Below, piece after piece: positions 22,540-34,925 of a DNA stretch of 64,000 nt. The DNA is taken from positions 2,136,054 to 2,200,053 of the forward strand of contig NC_052484.1 of NCBI RefSeq assembly GCF_009730915.1, read 5' to 3'. The DNA is from Dioscorea cayenensis subsp. rotundata. Lineage: Eukaryota; Streptophyta; Magnoliopsida; Dioscoreales; Dioscoreaceae. The notes under the pieces are model-generated. The model was given only the letters and a program-made list of their open reading frames with translations. It did no database searches and was not told the DNA's origin. A program made the position numbers and the translations under genes. Numbering within the stretch: position 1 is the first letter of the stretch; each line of letters opens with the position of its first letter.

Positions 22540-23530
22540 TGAGCCAAACACTGCTTAGTGCAGTAGAAAGATATGGGTACGTGAGTGGAGAGGTGAAGGG
22601 TTTTCATCTAGTGTGCATTTAGATTACCGTAATGAAAGACGAAAAATGAATGGGTAGGGAATGATAATGAAAAAGGTGTTTGGTTGGAGAGGTAATTTAT
22701 TGGGAATAGAAAAAGTAGAAGAGTAATTTATTAGAAATACTAAAAATTAATGAAAAGATATGATATAAAATTATTTTTATGTCCTTAATATAAATAAATC
22801 AATTTTGTTGTTTATAAAATATTTTAAATAAATTTTAATTATTATAATTAATTATTTAGATTACTTATTAATTATTTATGACTTATATTTGAAATAAATA
22901 TTCATATGATTATTATAATTAAATATTAATTATTTAAATATTTAATACATTTATATTTAATATAAATATTTATTATAATTATTATATGATTATTATAATT
23001 AACTATTAATTATTTTAATATTAATACATTTATTATAAATATTTTTATTTATTTAATATGATTATTATATTTAAGTATTAATTACTTTAATATTAATATA
23101 TTTACATTTATTTAATATATTAATATATAGTGTATGGGTAAAATGGGTATTTTATATCCATTACCCTCAATCAATTTTCATTCCCTCCAGTGGATCATTA
23201 CCCATGGGGGGTAATAATTACTACCCTAAAAAATAGGCCAAACATGACCTTCACTCAAACACTACCCTAATCTTTCTGCCATCAGGACGTACTATAGCAA
23301 TTATGTACAATATTATATATTACTATTCTATGTGGGAGTGAGTGGAAAGACAGAGAGTTTTAACCCAATTCTTTTGTCAAGACTACAATTATGTATAATA
23401 TTGTATAGTACTGTTCATTCACTGTTTATTGGTTCTCTTATAGGAAAGAGTTGTATTTTCACCTTTCCAAGATTACAAGATAAGGGAGATTTGTCGTTGT
23501 GGGGGCTATTATCTTGGGTGCACATGTTAG
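22540..23530. repeat. Dispersed repeat of unknown type, copy A (interrupted)
   Basis: Segments 22540-22611 and about 23268-23530 match, in order, the copy at about 44997-45220 plus 45889-45930. Shared pieces are GCCAAACACTG, GAGTGG..AG.TGAAG, TCTGCCATCAG, TGTTTATT, AGGAGTTGTATT or AAGAGTTGTATT, GGAGATTT and TATCTTGG.CACATG. No coding sequence and no recognised family. Confidence 0.65.
22612..23268. mobile_element. MITE-like insertion within repeat copy A
   Basis: About 650 bp absent from the related repeat copy near 45070. The inner end motifs GGTGTTTGGTTGGAG (22676) and CCAAACATGACC (23240) are inverted relative to each other, as in Tourist-like elements. The interior resembles the MITE at 4728. 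Exact borders and the TSD are unclear. Confidence 0.5.
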
Positions 23531-25113
23531 GATAGACCATTATTGGTCCGGGTGTCAGCCCGTTCGATATAGTATATTTATGAAGGGTTATTAAGCCACT
23601 ATAATCGAGGTATCTCTGTATTTGTCTATCTTTTTTATAATTCTTTTATGGGGCAGTGTTTGTAGCTTTTGTTTAAAAAAAAAATCTATTTATATTGAAA
23701 TTAATAGAGTGCGACGTTTATATGCATAGTATAATTATAGTATCAATTATTATACAATAATAGCTAAAGCAAGAATATTTACTTTTATATAGCTGCAATA
23801 GTTGATTTAAATCTAAATTAATTAAATTACTCTAAATAAGATTTAAATTAACAATTAGAATATTAAAAACACTTGAACTGCTAAGAAGGTACCCATTTAT
23901 TAATCATGATCCATGGGCCGTTATGTTCTTAACCCAGCCCAATAGAGTTGTTCAGGTAGCCCATTAACCTTGGAATGGGCTAGTGGTCAATAGGGAAAAT
24001 TCCAAGCAGGTTTATGCAAAAATCCCCTTTTAAAATATTCTTATTACTAGCATGATATTTTATATGTTAAATAGTAATATTAATACAAATATTATATATG
24101 CTTGATTAAAAAAAAAAAAAATTATATATGCTGTGAAGAGTGAAGGGCCACATTAGATAACAGATAGACATGAGAGAATTGGAAAAAATAATATATCATG
24201 AAATTACACATGCAAATAAATATATGAGGTTTGACAATTTCCTTTTTTTCTCAATGTAAAAAATCATTAAAAAAATTATTAAAGAAAAAGCTCTGAGAGT
24301 CTTACAAAAATTTATCTTTTACCCATTTTGATAACTCTACCATCTTTCATAATATAATGCATATGTAATATGGAATGAAATGCTAATTTAAATCTTACTT
24401 TGATTAACTCTATTTATTTATATTTAGATTAAATTTAAATTTGATGCATAACTTATCATTAAAATCTAGTGTTAATCCTAATTAGTATTTTAATTATTAA
24501 TATATATTTTTTAAAATTTAAAGTAGAATTAATCAAGGTTCCATCTAGAGAAGAATGACATACATTGGAAGTGCCGTGTTGGGAATATGCATCAATAAAA
24601 ATTATTAAATTTAATATCTTTGGTTATAAATCAGAATTTTTATATCTATCACAAAAATTGATTAAATTTTAATTATAAATACTTAAAATGTATAATAAGT
24701 GTCTCCCACTACACTCATAAATATCATGATCGTCTCAAGTCTTGTGGGACCTTGACAAGCCTTAATACATAAAATAAATAAATAAATAAATAAATATTAG
24801 GGATCACTTTTGTGGTGATTGTGGTGAAGTGGAGGATAGATTACAGTGTGCATGTTGATATCCTTGTGATTAAGACTTGGGATATCAAAATGCATGGATG
24901 GAGGATGAGTGCTTCAACATCATTCACTTGAGACCTCCACTTAGTTTTATCTGAGCTTCATTCAACTTCAATCACTTCCCACTCCCACTTAGGGTTTGTG
25001 GTTTTTTTTTAAATTATAATAATTATTATTAACATACGTTGATAAAATCAGATAATTAAAAGAGAAAGAAAGCTAGAAGATAACATAAATACACAAAATT
25101 TATAAGTTTTTTT
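23531..25113. other. AT-rich intergenic region
   Basis: No coding frame or RNA gene was recognised. It contains AT-rich low complexity and an AAAT microsatellite near 24775. Confidence 0.6.
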
Positions 25114-25121
25114 GATATACC

Positions 25122-25742
25122 CAGGGGCAGAACTACCCGTGAAAAGCCCCCTTGGCCCCCTTGAGAATATTTATAAAATAAGAATTCTCTTATATTTAAA
25201 ATAATGTGATAATTATTTATTTAGATATATTTAAGTATTCTGAATGTAAAATATAAGTGTGTTTGAATGGTTAGTGGGTATGGTTTAAGAGTATGTCCTA
25301 GGGTAGTGCACAAGTTTGAATCTTGCTTGTGATTTTTCTTTTTAAATGCCATTTTTTATTTTAAAGTTTATTTTAAAATAACAGAAATATCAATAAAAAT
25401 TAAAACAATTGCACATCAAATATACTATAGTTTTATTATAAATAAATTATAATTTGGTTGCCTATATTAAGACGGATCGATTTTAGTCTTTTTAGAAATT
25501 ACAAAACCAAGAGATGCAACTACCTTCTCTTACTCATATACTAGACGGATCGAGTTTAGTACCAACAATGACACCAGTTCAAATTGTGGTTTATATATAT
25601 ATATTCTCTATATATATTCAAATTATTATTATATTCCCACACTATTTTTATCCGAGATAATTGTTGTATTGGATAAAAAAAAAAATTTACGCTTTGCCTT
25701 TAGAGCACCCCCCACCCCCAACTAGTTATAATTCCGCCACTG
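25122..25742. mobile_element. hAT-type MITE (621 bp) with perfect 8 bp TSD
   Basis: It starts CAGGGGCAGAACTA and ends TAATTCCGCCACTG. GATATACC flanks both sides (25114-25121 and 25743-25750). Subterminal C/G-rich blocks (CCCCCTTGGCCCCC and CACCCCCCACCCCC) resemble the element at 45221, so the two are probably one family. Confidence 0.9.
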
Positions 25743-25750
25743 GATATACC

Positions 25751-28700
25751 TACGTTCTTTGGAACGGAGTGGATGTATTTCTCTTATTATGAAAAATTAA
25801 AGTTATATGAGTTTATATTGTAAAATCATACTCGGTATAATTTACAAAATTACTCTTGGACCATACTGAAGAGGCGTTACCCCCGCACCCCAACTCATCT
25901 AATTGTGGCTCCCCCAATGGGCGAAATATAGTATCACTTCACTCCTTCACTATGCTTCATTACTCCATTAGCTCAGCTCTAACATATGCATATTTATTTT
26001 TGTATATGGGGTATATACAACAATATATAATGTGGACCAACCAACACACTCTAAATTTTTCAACTATGTTTTGAAATAGAATTAAACCCTTGACCTTCCA
26101 AATATGAGTTAACGATACTACCACTCATATATTTATTACAGTTATGGTAATTCCACCTAGTTTTCTTCCAATTTTATTTTAATAATTTTTTAATAAATTA
26201 TTGTAATTGGAATCTAATATTAAATCAATTTAATAAAACAAAGATAACTTTATCCTTTGTTTCTGCTAATCTCCACTTATTTACAAATTTACAAGCATAA
26301 GTAACCATTTGTGTGTAAATACTATTTTTTTGCAATTAAATACTTATCTATTTGTCAAATACAGTCAAATATTTATTGAGTTTCTTTTGGTTTTTGAGGG
26401 CAAAAAGTTATTAGGAAAAAGAAGGAATATCACTTTAAAAAGCATTTTTCTCTCTACTTTAATATTTGTGTAAATATATCTTTCTTTTTGCAATTAATAA
26501 GACCTAACATTAGATTTTACATAATATAAAATTTTAAATTTTTATTTGGGATTTTGATTTTTTTATTTATGACCAGTTTGTTGCATCACATGAAAAATCT
26601 AATAGTCGACTTTCATACCATTCAATTATTTTTATATAAAAAAATCATTAGACTCATGAATGATTAAATTGAATGTGGTGAAAGATCCTATTAGTATATC
26701 AAAAATTTAGATTTTGATATCATAAAACTTAAACGCCGAAAAGATTAACAAAAGAATCTTTTCCTAAAACATTTACTAAATTAAAGGAGACAAAAGTTAA
26801 TGAAGAAAAACTAAGCTTTGTCCAAAGAAACGTAAGACAAAGAAAAACAAAGCATGCACACAATGTCATTCAAACCTAACAATGTTTCCACACTCAAATG
26901 AGAGATAGTATCATTTTCAACCTTATCAATGATAACGAGTATATTCCTATGTGTGCTTCTTGGCACAAAGCTTGGAAAATTTTTTTTCTCTTTTTTAAAA
27001 AAAAATTATATTTGTAATTTGAAATATTAAAACTAAAACTGATTAAATTAATTAACTAATCTTATGATATAAATATATATATATATATATATGTTATGTT
27101 TTATGAGATAAATTTTAAGCCAATCTAAAAGCAATGTATGTATATATATATATGATTAAAAGTTATGTAAATTTTATAATATAAGGTTTTAAAGATCATC
27201 TTATTTTAGTTGCCCATGTGACAAATATATACTCATCAAAAGATTTTTTAGAAGAATTGTACACTAAAGTTGATTATGAATTTATGATCTGTTAATAAAC
27301 TACAATTTTTTTATTTTTGAAAAAAAATATAGATCAAAAGTGAGACAAACTATGGTGGTGGTAGGAATATGTGGGAGACACTTAAAAATAATTGATTTAA
27401 TTTTAACTTACTTTATTAACTTAATTGAACCTTCTTGATAAAGTTTATCAAAGTATTTGCCCAAACATATTTTTAATTCTTGTTTGTAACCCTACATTAC
27501 GGCTAACAATTCTTTTTCTAAATCAAAGTTTTTTTATTTGAGCTCATAATCAGCATTGCTTTAATTTGTATATTAAATATACCTACATAAATATAAAGTG
27601 TGTAAAATATTAAATTTTATTCAACTCTAAAATTTAATGCCTTTATCTTAAGTTGGACTTATTTATCATTCAAATAAACACAAATAAACACACATAAACA
27701 AGCTTTCTAATGAATTCATTATTATGTTGTCTAAAACTTACAAAACATTTGAAATTAAAGAGAGACCAAAAGAAGAAGTGTGAAACAGTTGCATGCAATA
27801 ATACCAATAACAATCCCTATCAAGTGGATTCTCAATGGACAACAAATATAAAATAAATAAGTAAATTACTTTTATACCCCTAGACATTGCATAAGTGTAT
27901 TAGTTTTCATGCACTTTTTGATTAAAAATAAACTTAAAGATTTTATTAAGTACAAAAATATATATTAACATTTTTTTTTTATTTTCAAATCTCATTATTT
28001 GATCTTTTTATGTACATTTTTAGTTGTCTTCCTATTTTAAGTTTATGAAAGTGAATAACAATTAATAATATGTGTGACTATATATACAAATGTAATTTTT
28101 GCATAAATATAATAATAATTAAAGAAGATTCAAGTCACATGAAAATGTCATAAATAAAGGTTGTATAAATATGCAAAAATAAATAATTGCTTATCTACCC
28201 TAGTGAAACCAATATTTAGTTGGGTATCTATCAAAATCTTATTTATTTATATAGTTTTCTAGCCAAATGGCAATAAAATAATTTTATAAAAAAAATTGAA
28301 CTACCTTTTATTACTCTTCACTTCATTTATCTTCGAAATGGAGGAATAATAAAAGCAGAAGAAAAAAAACCAATATTTTTAAAAATTTATAAATTAAGTT
28401 TGAACCCTAAACCATATAAGTAAATATGATATTTATGAGAGTATATTAATAATTATTTATTTTTATAGGGGTATGAATGGAATGCATGAGTAGGAGCTGG
28501 AGAGCAAAGGAAGTTTGGATGAAAGAAATAAAAATATAAAATAAAAAAAAGGAAGTTTGATAAAATGGAGTTGGAATAATGAAAAGAGTGGTGCTTTGTT
28601 GTTGAAGAGGAATGATATGATGGCTTGTTGTGAACTTGGTGGGCATGATGTCCCATAAAAGAAGGAAAAAGTCCATCTTATGCAATTTAGCAAACTCCAA

Positions 28701-30973
28701 CATTTGAGTAAAAAAATCTAGAACTACTGGTCCATTGCGAAAGATCTTTCATGAGGATTTTTATTGTTTATAGTTTAAAATATGCACGATGCAATGGTGT
28801 CTTAATAAGAGTGGATACAACCTAATTTTTACATTTGCCAAGTGAGTACGTACAAACTGGATTATTAATTACCGGTGATGTATATACGCTTGAATTGTTT
28901 ATTTTATCAATATATATATATATATATATACTAGAGGTGAAGAAAAAGAACATAAATAAATGAAATATACAGAATTTTAAATTCATTATTTTCACTAAGT
29001 ACAATTCCCCATTCCATATGATTGGATTAATTTGATTTACATCTCTAAACATACAAAAGTTTTAAGGAGAATACTAAAAAAAAACAAGAAAAAAAACTTT
29101 AAATGAAGTTTTATATATTCTAATTCATCTAGTTGTATATATATACAAAATTTTATATTTTGGGTGTATCACAAAGAAAGGGGGGGACACTTGTCACTTA
29201 ACATATACTAATAAAAAAACCAATATAAAAAAACCAATTTATTGTCTTAGGAATTGAAGTGTATTGATTTATCAATTTATCTAAAAAAAATGATAATTTC
29301 TTTTTCAATAGATTTCTCTTGACCTATTTTTCATCAAGAAAAAAAATGTCATACTAACCGTTTATTATAGTAAAGTACAAAACAATAATTTATTCATCAA
29401 ATTTTTATATTTTTATTAGTAATAGTGAATATTATTTTTAATATTGCTATTGAAGTTCAAGCTAGGCTGGTCATACATATCTTGTATATGTTATGGTGTG
29501 TTTATCTCCATTGTTAAATTTGTATTTGTGATAATTTTTTTATGCGTAAATTAATTATCAATGTCTATTATGTGTTTATTGGTGTAATTAGATTGAATAT
29601 TGTAATATATAACTTATTAAATAAAAATCCACTTATCCATGCATGCTCTTCTAATTTAATATTTGGTATTTTAGAATTTATAACTATGAGAGTTTTTTTT
29701 ACCTTATTGTTATTTGGAATTAATTGATAACCATATATATATATATATATATATATTCTCTTCCATGCGCTAGTTGAGATATCAAATCCATGAGTGTAAT
29801 CCTTGACTCTAAACAATAACTGGTTGCATTTATTTGCTACAATTATAGACTAAAATATACTATATATTAATTTCGTGTATTAGATTACTAATATATAAAA
29901 AAAGCACACCAAAATTTAAGAATTTTTAGAATTTCTTCCAAAATTGATGTATAAAAGGACTGAAAGACTTCCTCATATATTATTCTGGAGAAAAAAAAAT
30001 GAGAGTCTCACTTCACGTGAGCTAAGTTCAAATCCGTTTTTTAATAAGAACATAAATATTTTACATAAAATACCTAGTGTCAATAAATTAAGAGATTATT
30101 GACAAGATTTCAATACTCTTAATGAAAAACATCTCCACATCATATCTTATCATAAACAAAATAATTAAAATCAATATATATATATATATATATACATATA
30201 ACCTACTGTAACTCGGTTGGATTAACTTTAAATTAGGTTTCATTTTTATCCAAATCCAATAATTGTGAAACAACAAATTAACCTAGTATACAAAAGAATT
30301 TATTTTTATTAAACGAAAATAATGAAAAAAAAACAAACACTCCTTAAATTAAACAAGTGACTGAGAAAGAGAAGAGATAGTGGGAGAGTGGGTGTGAGAA
30401 ATTGGTCTTGTTAGTGATGGAGACAATGGGGGTGCATTGCTATTCATTGATGTCCATTGCCTTCCATTTCCATCCATCCATATTTTCAAAGCATGCATAG
30501 CTACCACTCACCATTGTTTTCTCTTGTTTTAATCATTAAGAACACAACTTATGCACCCTTTTATATTGCCATAGTTTTGTTAATAATAATAATATTATTA
30601 ATAATATTATATCATTATTTTATGTCATTCAAATGATACATATTCATTGTAGTGGACTTGATCAGTATAGTTCCTAATCAACTTTATTTGCCATTAAATG
30701 TTTTTGAATCTCAAAAAGATAAACATAAGGGTTAAAACTTGGTCAAAGTATTATAATAAATTGGTAAAAAGAATTGGAAGATGATTTGTATCATTAGTTG
30801 AGATGTAGCTGTGAAATTAGGATTATTAACTTTTTTATACTATATTGTAGAAATATTATTCTAATATTTTCATTTCGGAAATTCTGTTGAAGATTTTTTA
30901 ATCTGAATTAAATAATATTAAAAATTATAAAAAAAATATTAACTAGGTGACTTATTGTAATGGAGTTTATATT
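25751..30973. other. Gene-free AT-rich intergenic region
   Basis: No gene, tRNA or structured element is supported. Many AT runs occur (27070, 28910, 29735, 30175). Three overlapping frames of 67-85 codons on the minus strand at 28446-28703 are compositionally random (Phe/His/Ser-rich) and are not called. Confidence 0.6.
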
Positions 30974-31712
30974 GGCCTTGTTTGGGTTAGTTTAAAAATA
31001 AAGTGCTTTTTTTTCAAGTTACAGAAGCACTGATTTTAAAAGTGCTTTTGAGAGTAAGTTTAAGTGTTTTTTAATGTTTTATGTTTAGGTAAGCTAATGT
31101 AAAAATACTTTTATATGTGTGAAGTAGTTTGGATGTGGATTTTTAAAATGACTTTTAGGAGTGACAAATTACTAAAGTGGGCATTCATTGAGTTATTATT
31201 ATACATTGCTATTAATAATGATAATAAAAATATTAATGATAATAATAATAACTTAATTTATAATTAATAATTATTATAACTTAATGTATTGTAATTATAA
31301 TTATAATTATAATTATTATTAATTATTATAACTTAATGTGTTATGATTATAATAATAATTATTATTATTATAATGTAATGTATTAATAATAATAATAATA
31401 ATAATTATTATTATTATTATTATTATTATTGTAGTCATATTTTTTGTTGTTTAATAAACTAGGACTGAGGGCATTAATTTGTTTAATTGTTGAGGGTAAA
31501 CTAATAATTTACAACACCCAAAACAGCTTTTCAGAATTGTTTTGTTTAAAAGCACCTCTTTACCAGCTTTTGAAAAAAAACTAAATTTGGACTTTTATAA
31601 CAGCTTTTGCTTTTGCAGAAAAACCAATACAAACATTTTTTCTTCCATCCAAAAATGCTTAACTTATAAAAAAATATTTTTAGGCTTCTTAGAAGCCAAT
31701 CCAAACAACCCC
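30974..31712. mobile_element. MITE-like element (739 bp) with 3 bp ATT direct repeat
   Basis: The left end GGCCTTGTTTGGGTT and the right end AATCCAAACAACCCC are inverted copies. ATT flanks both sides. The core is an expanded AAT/TTA low-complexity stretch (31200-31435). The TIR type fits Tourist/Harbinger, though those usually target TTA or TAA. Confidence 0.6.
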
Positions 31713-31715
31713 ATT

Positions 31716-32293
31716 ACTTAGTTCTAGAATCAGAGTATTTTTTGTTTTGGTCTATCACAACCTGACATATTATAATGTAGCACATATACTAAACATTAGT
31801 CCTAACTTATAAAAAAATATTATGTATAAATGAAGTACACCATTTGCACTGTCTTATACCTAAAAACTTTAACTTAATAAATATTAATCAAAATAAATAT
31901 CATAAAATTTAAAAAAAAACTTTTCTAACCAACACTAATTATTTATTTACTAATATTACTACTTTTTATATAAAAAAAATTAACAATAAAATACATTTAT
32001 TAAACCCCACACCAAAGAGCAAGTGGTTGATGGTGACCAACAATAATAAAACTTAAATATAAATCAAGGGTGTCTTTGCAAAATTCCCCTTCACATCAAA
32101 CCTTTGTTTCCTTCCACCTTCTCTTCATATATTTCCCCCCTTCCTCTTCCTCCCTCCTTCACACCTCCCCTTTCTTCTTCTTCTTCTTCTTCTTCTTCTT
32201 CTTCTTCTTCTTCTCTTAATTTTTCATTATCATCATCTTCATCTTCTTCTTGTTCTTGTTCTTGTTCTTGATCTTGATAGTGAGAAAATAACA
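31716..32293 (+). promoter_or_regulatory. Presumed WAT1 promoter and 5' UTR
   Basis: A TATAAAT match lies near 32059. About 110 bp further on begins a pyrimidine-rich leader with an uninterrupted TTC run (32172-32213) and repeated TTCTTG units up to 32275. Pyrimidine-rich leaders are common in plant 5' UTRs. The start codon context AACAATGGC is favourable. The promoter boundary is inferred only from position. Confidence 0.45.
32172..32213 (+). repeat. TTC trinucleotide microsatellite in the WAT1 leader
   Basis: About 14 TTC units, 80 bp upstream of the start codon. On the other strand it opens a poly-Glu frame that is an artefact. Confidence 0.95.
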
Positions 32294-34925
32294 ATGGCAG
32301 ACAGGAAGATATGTGGGGTGCCAGAGAGGGTGCAGTTACACGTTGCCATGTTAGCCTTACAATTTGGCTATGCAGGCTTCCATGTGGTCTCTCGTGCAGC
32401 TCTCAACATGGGCATTAGCAAGCTCGTCTTTCCCGTTTATCGAAACATCATCGCCTTTCTCCTTCTCCTCCCTTTCGCCTTCTTCCTCGAAAAGTATACA
32501 TATATATATACATATGTACTCATTTTCTATGACTTAATTAAACTATATATACATGTCTTATATAATTCTAAACATATCTAATTAATTTTCAGGAAGGACA
32601 GGCCTCCAATGACCTTATCATTCATTCTCCACTTCTTTGTACTTGCTCTAATTGGGTAAGAAGATCATGTCCTTAATATATATTTATATGGATTAATTTG
32701 AGAAACTATGGTGAAGAGGTTCATTCTTTTTGTGGTTGTGATAAATATATATATATATATATAGGATGACTGCAAACCAAGGTTTCTACTTGCTCGGACT
32801 CGATAACACTTCACCGACGTTTGCTTCAGCCATCCAGAACTCTGTCCCTGCTCTTACATTCCTTATGGCAGCTGCTCTCAGGTGAACTCTTTATCTCCTT
32901 TTTCTTGATTACATACTATATATATATCAAGTATGTATATTTTGGTACCTTTCTAAGTTTGTTTCTGGTTTAATATCATTTATAATTCTTGATCTTGTAC
33001 ATAGCATACTTAGTACTATTAACTTTAGTTTCATGTGGTTTTGATTGAGCTATTTATAATTTTATATATAACTAGTACTGAAGTAGCAGTAGTAGTTTTA
33101 TTTTTGTTTTTCCATTGAGCTCTTGTATATATATATATATATAGTTCTTGATCTTATCGATCACATGTTTAGAAATAGTAAAGTATCAAGTAGTACTGAT
33201 TACTTTGGTGATATTTTGGTTTGATTAATCTTATATGTATATATATTTATACATACAAATAGTTCTTGATCTTATTTCATGTTCAGAAATACCAATTCAA
33301 CTACCAAACTTCTTTCTCTCACACATACATATATATTTGGTTCTTGATCTTGCTTCTTGTATAGGATTGAGAAGGTGAAGTTAAACAGAAGGGACGGTAT
33401 TTCGAAGGTGGCCGGAACACTGGCATGTGTCTTCGGTGCGTCAGTGATCACTCTCTACAAAGGGCCAGTCATCTTCTCCCCCTCAAAGACCTTGAACCAT
33501 GTCAATAATGTTGATCCTTCTCCTGTGCTTTGGCTTGAGGACCCTAAAGGCAAGAGTTGGACTTTAGGGTGCGTTTATCTCGTAGGCCATTGCCTTTCTT
33601 GGTCTGGTTGGCTTGTCTTGCAGGCTCCAGTGCTTAAGAAATACCCGGCTCGCCTTTCGGTCACTGCCTATACTTGCTTCTTTGGTGTTCTTCAATTCCT
33701 CGTCATCGCTCTCGTTGTCGAGAGAGATGCTAGTGCTTGGATATTCAATTCTGGTGGCGAAGTTTTCACTATCTTCTACGCGGTAAATACTTATCACAAA
33801 TAATAGTCCTTATAGTCCTTCATTATTCAAACCCTAATTGGGGTACATAAAATGAAGAAGATAAAGCTTTTTTTTTTAATAGTTATCAATAGTAATAGTC
33901 TTAATAGTTCTACATCAAACTCTTTAGAGAGTTATTCGAAGTATCGACTAAATTCTACATGTTAGTCCTAAGAATTATTCAAGCTTAACCCTGATAACCT
34001 TAACCCTAAAAGGGATGCATAAAATGAAGAAGATATATAGATCTTTTCTATTATAATACCCATAAGAGATAATAGTTTTGATAGTTTTACATCAAACTCT
34101 ATAGAGAGTTATTCAAAGTTAAACCTTACCCTAACCCTAACCCTAATGGGGGACAATAAAGATAAGGTCTCTTCTATTATAATATGAATGCTCAAACTGT
34201 AAAGATGAAGAAGTGCATTAAGAAATAATAGTACTACTTATAGTCCTACATCAAAACTTTAAAAAGTTTTTCAAAAATAACTAGTCCTATATCAAAACTT
34301 TAAAAAGTTTTTCAAAAATAACCCTAACCCAACCCTAATGGGGGACATAAAATGAAGATCATGGGTCTCTTCTATTATAATATGAAAGTTCAAACTGCAA
34401 AGGTGTAGAAGTATGGAGTGCTATATATGTCTATCAGCAAAGTGTACTTCTTTTCCATGAATTAAGCTTACACTGATTATGCATCCAAATGTAGGGTTTT
34501 GTAGCCTCTGGGATTGCATTTGCTGTTCAAATATGGTGTATTGACAGAGGTGGTCCAGTGTTTGTCGCCGTCTATCAACCGGTACAAACACTAGTCGTTG
34601 CCATTGTTGCCTCCATTGCTCTTGGGGAAGAATTTTACCTTGGAGGGTAATTTTTTTTTCATTGTATTTGTATTACTAAATTTTTCATTGTATATAGTTT
34701 ACTTACCTATGTTTTATTAGGATTCTCGGTGCTGTATTTATTGTTATCGGACTTTACTTGGTACTATATGGAAAGAGCCAAGAGAGAGCTTTTGCAGCAA
34801 AAGAGGCGGCGATCAACACCGCTTCTAATGCCGAGCATGAATCAATAAGATCGACTAATCCTACTTCATACAAGGGTGCCTCTTTAACTCAACCTTTACT
34901 TCCATCATCATCGGAGAATGTCTGA
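32294..34925 (+). CDS. WAT1: WAT1 (WALLS ARE THIN 1), EamA-type vacuolar auxin transport facilitator, 384 aa
   Basis: Exons: 32294-32493, 32593-32655, 32765-32881, 33365-33782, 34495-34646 and 34721-34925 (1155 bp in frame, all GT-AG). WAT1 is a tonoplast protein needed for auxin export from the vacuole and for secondary wall deposition in fibres. The protein closely follows the known WAT1 pattern: LQFGYAGFHVVSRAALNMG, KLVFPVYRNIIAFLLLLPFA, ANQGFYLLGLDNTSPTFAS, NSVPALTFLMAA, INRRDGIS-like LNRRDGIS, ASVITLYKGP, LSWSGWLVLQAPVLKKYPAR, FAVQIWCIDRGGPVFVAVY and ALGEEFYLGG. Ten membrane segments in two EamA repeats are expected, and the hydrophobic blocks agree. The tail ends TQPLLPSSSENV, like WAT1. 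Intron 4 carries tandem repeats with short CCCTAA runs. Confidence 0.95.
33830..34345. repeat. Tandem repeats in WAT1 intron 4
   Basis: Four copies of AACCCTAAxxGGG begin near 33830, 34002, 34139 and 34331. Each is followed by a GAAGAAGATA- or TCTTCTATTATAAT-type segment, and ACATCAAACTCTTTAGAGAG-like blocks recur between them. A 41 bp direct duplication (ATCAAAACTTTAAAAAG, TTTTTCAAAAATA) sits at 34241-34320. Three exact CCCTAA units are at 34129-34146. Confidence 0.8.

Noticed and set aside
28446..28703. Three overlapping minus-strand frames of 67-85 codons
   Set aside because: All three frames being open reflects stop-poor T-rich sequence; compositions are Phe/His/Ser-rich and unrelated to known proteins.
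32091..32294. Poly-Glu minus-strand frame opposite the WAT1 leader
   Set aside because: Created by the TTC microsatellite in the WAT1 5' UTR.
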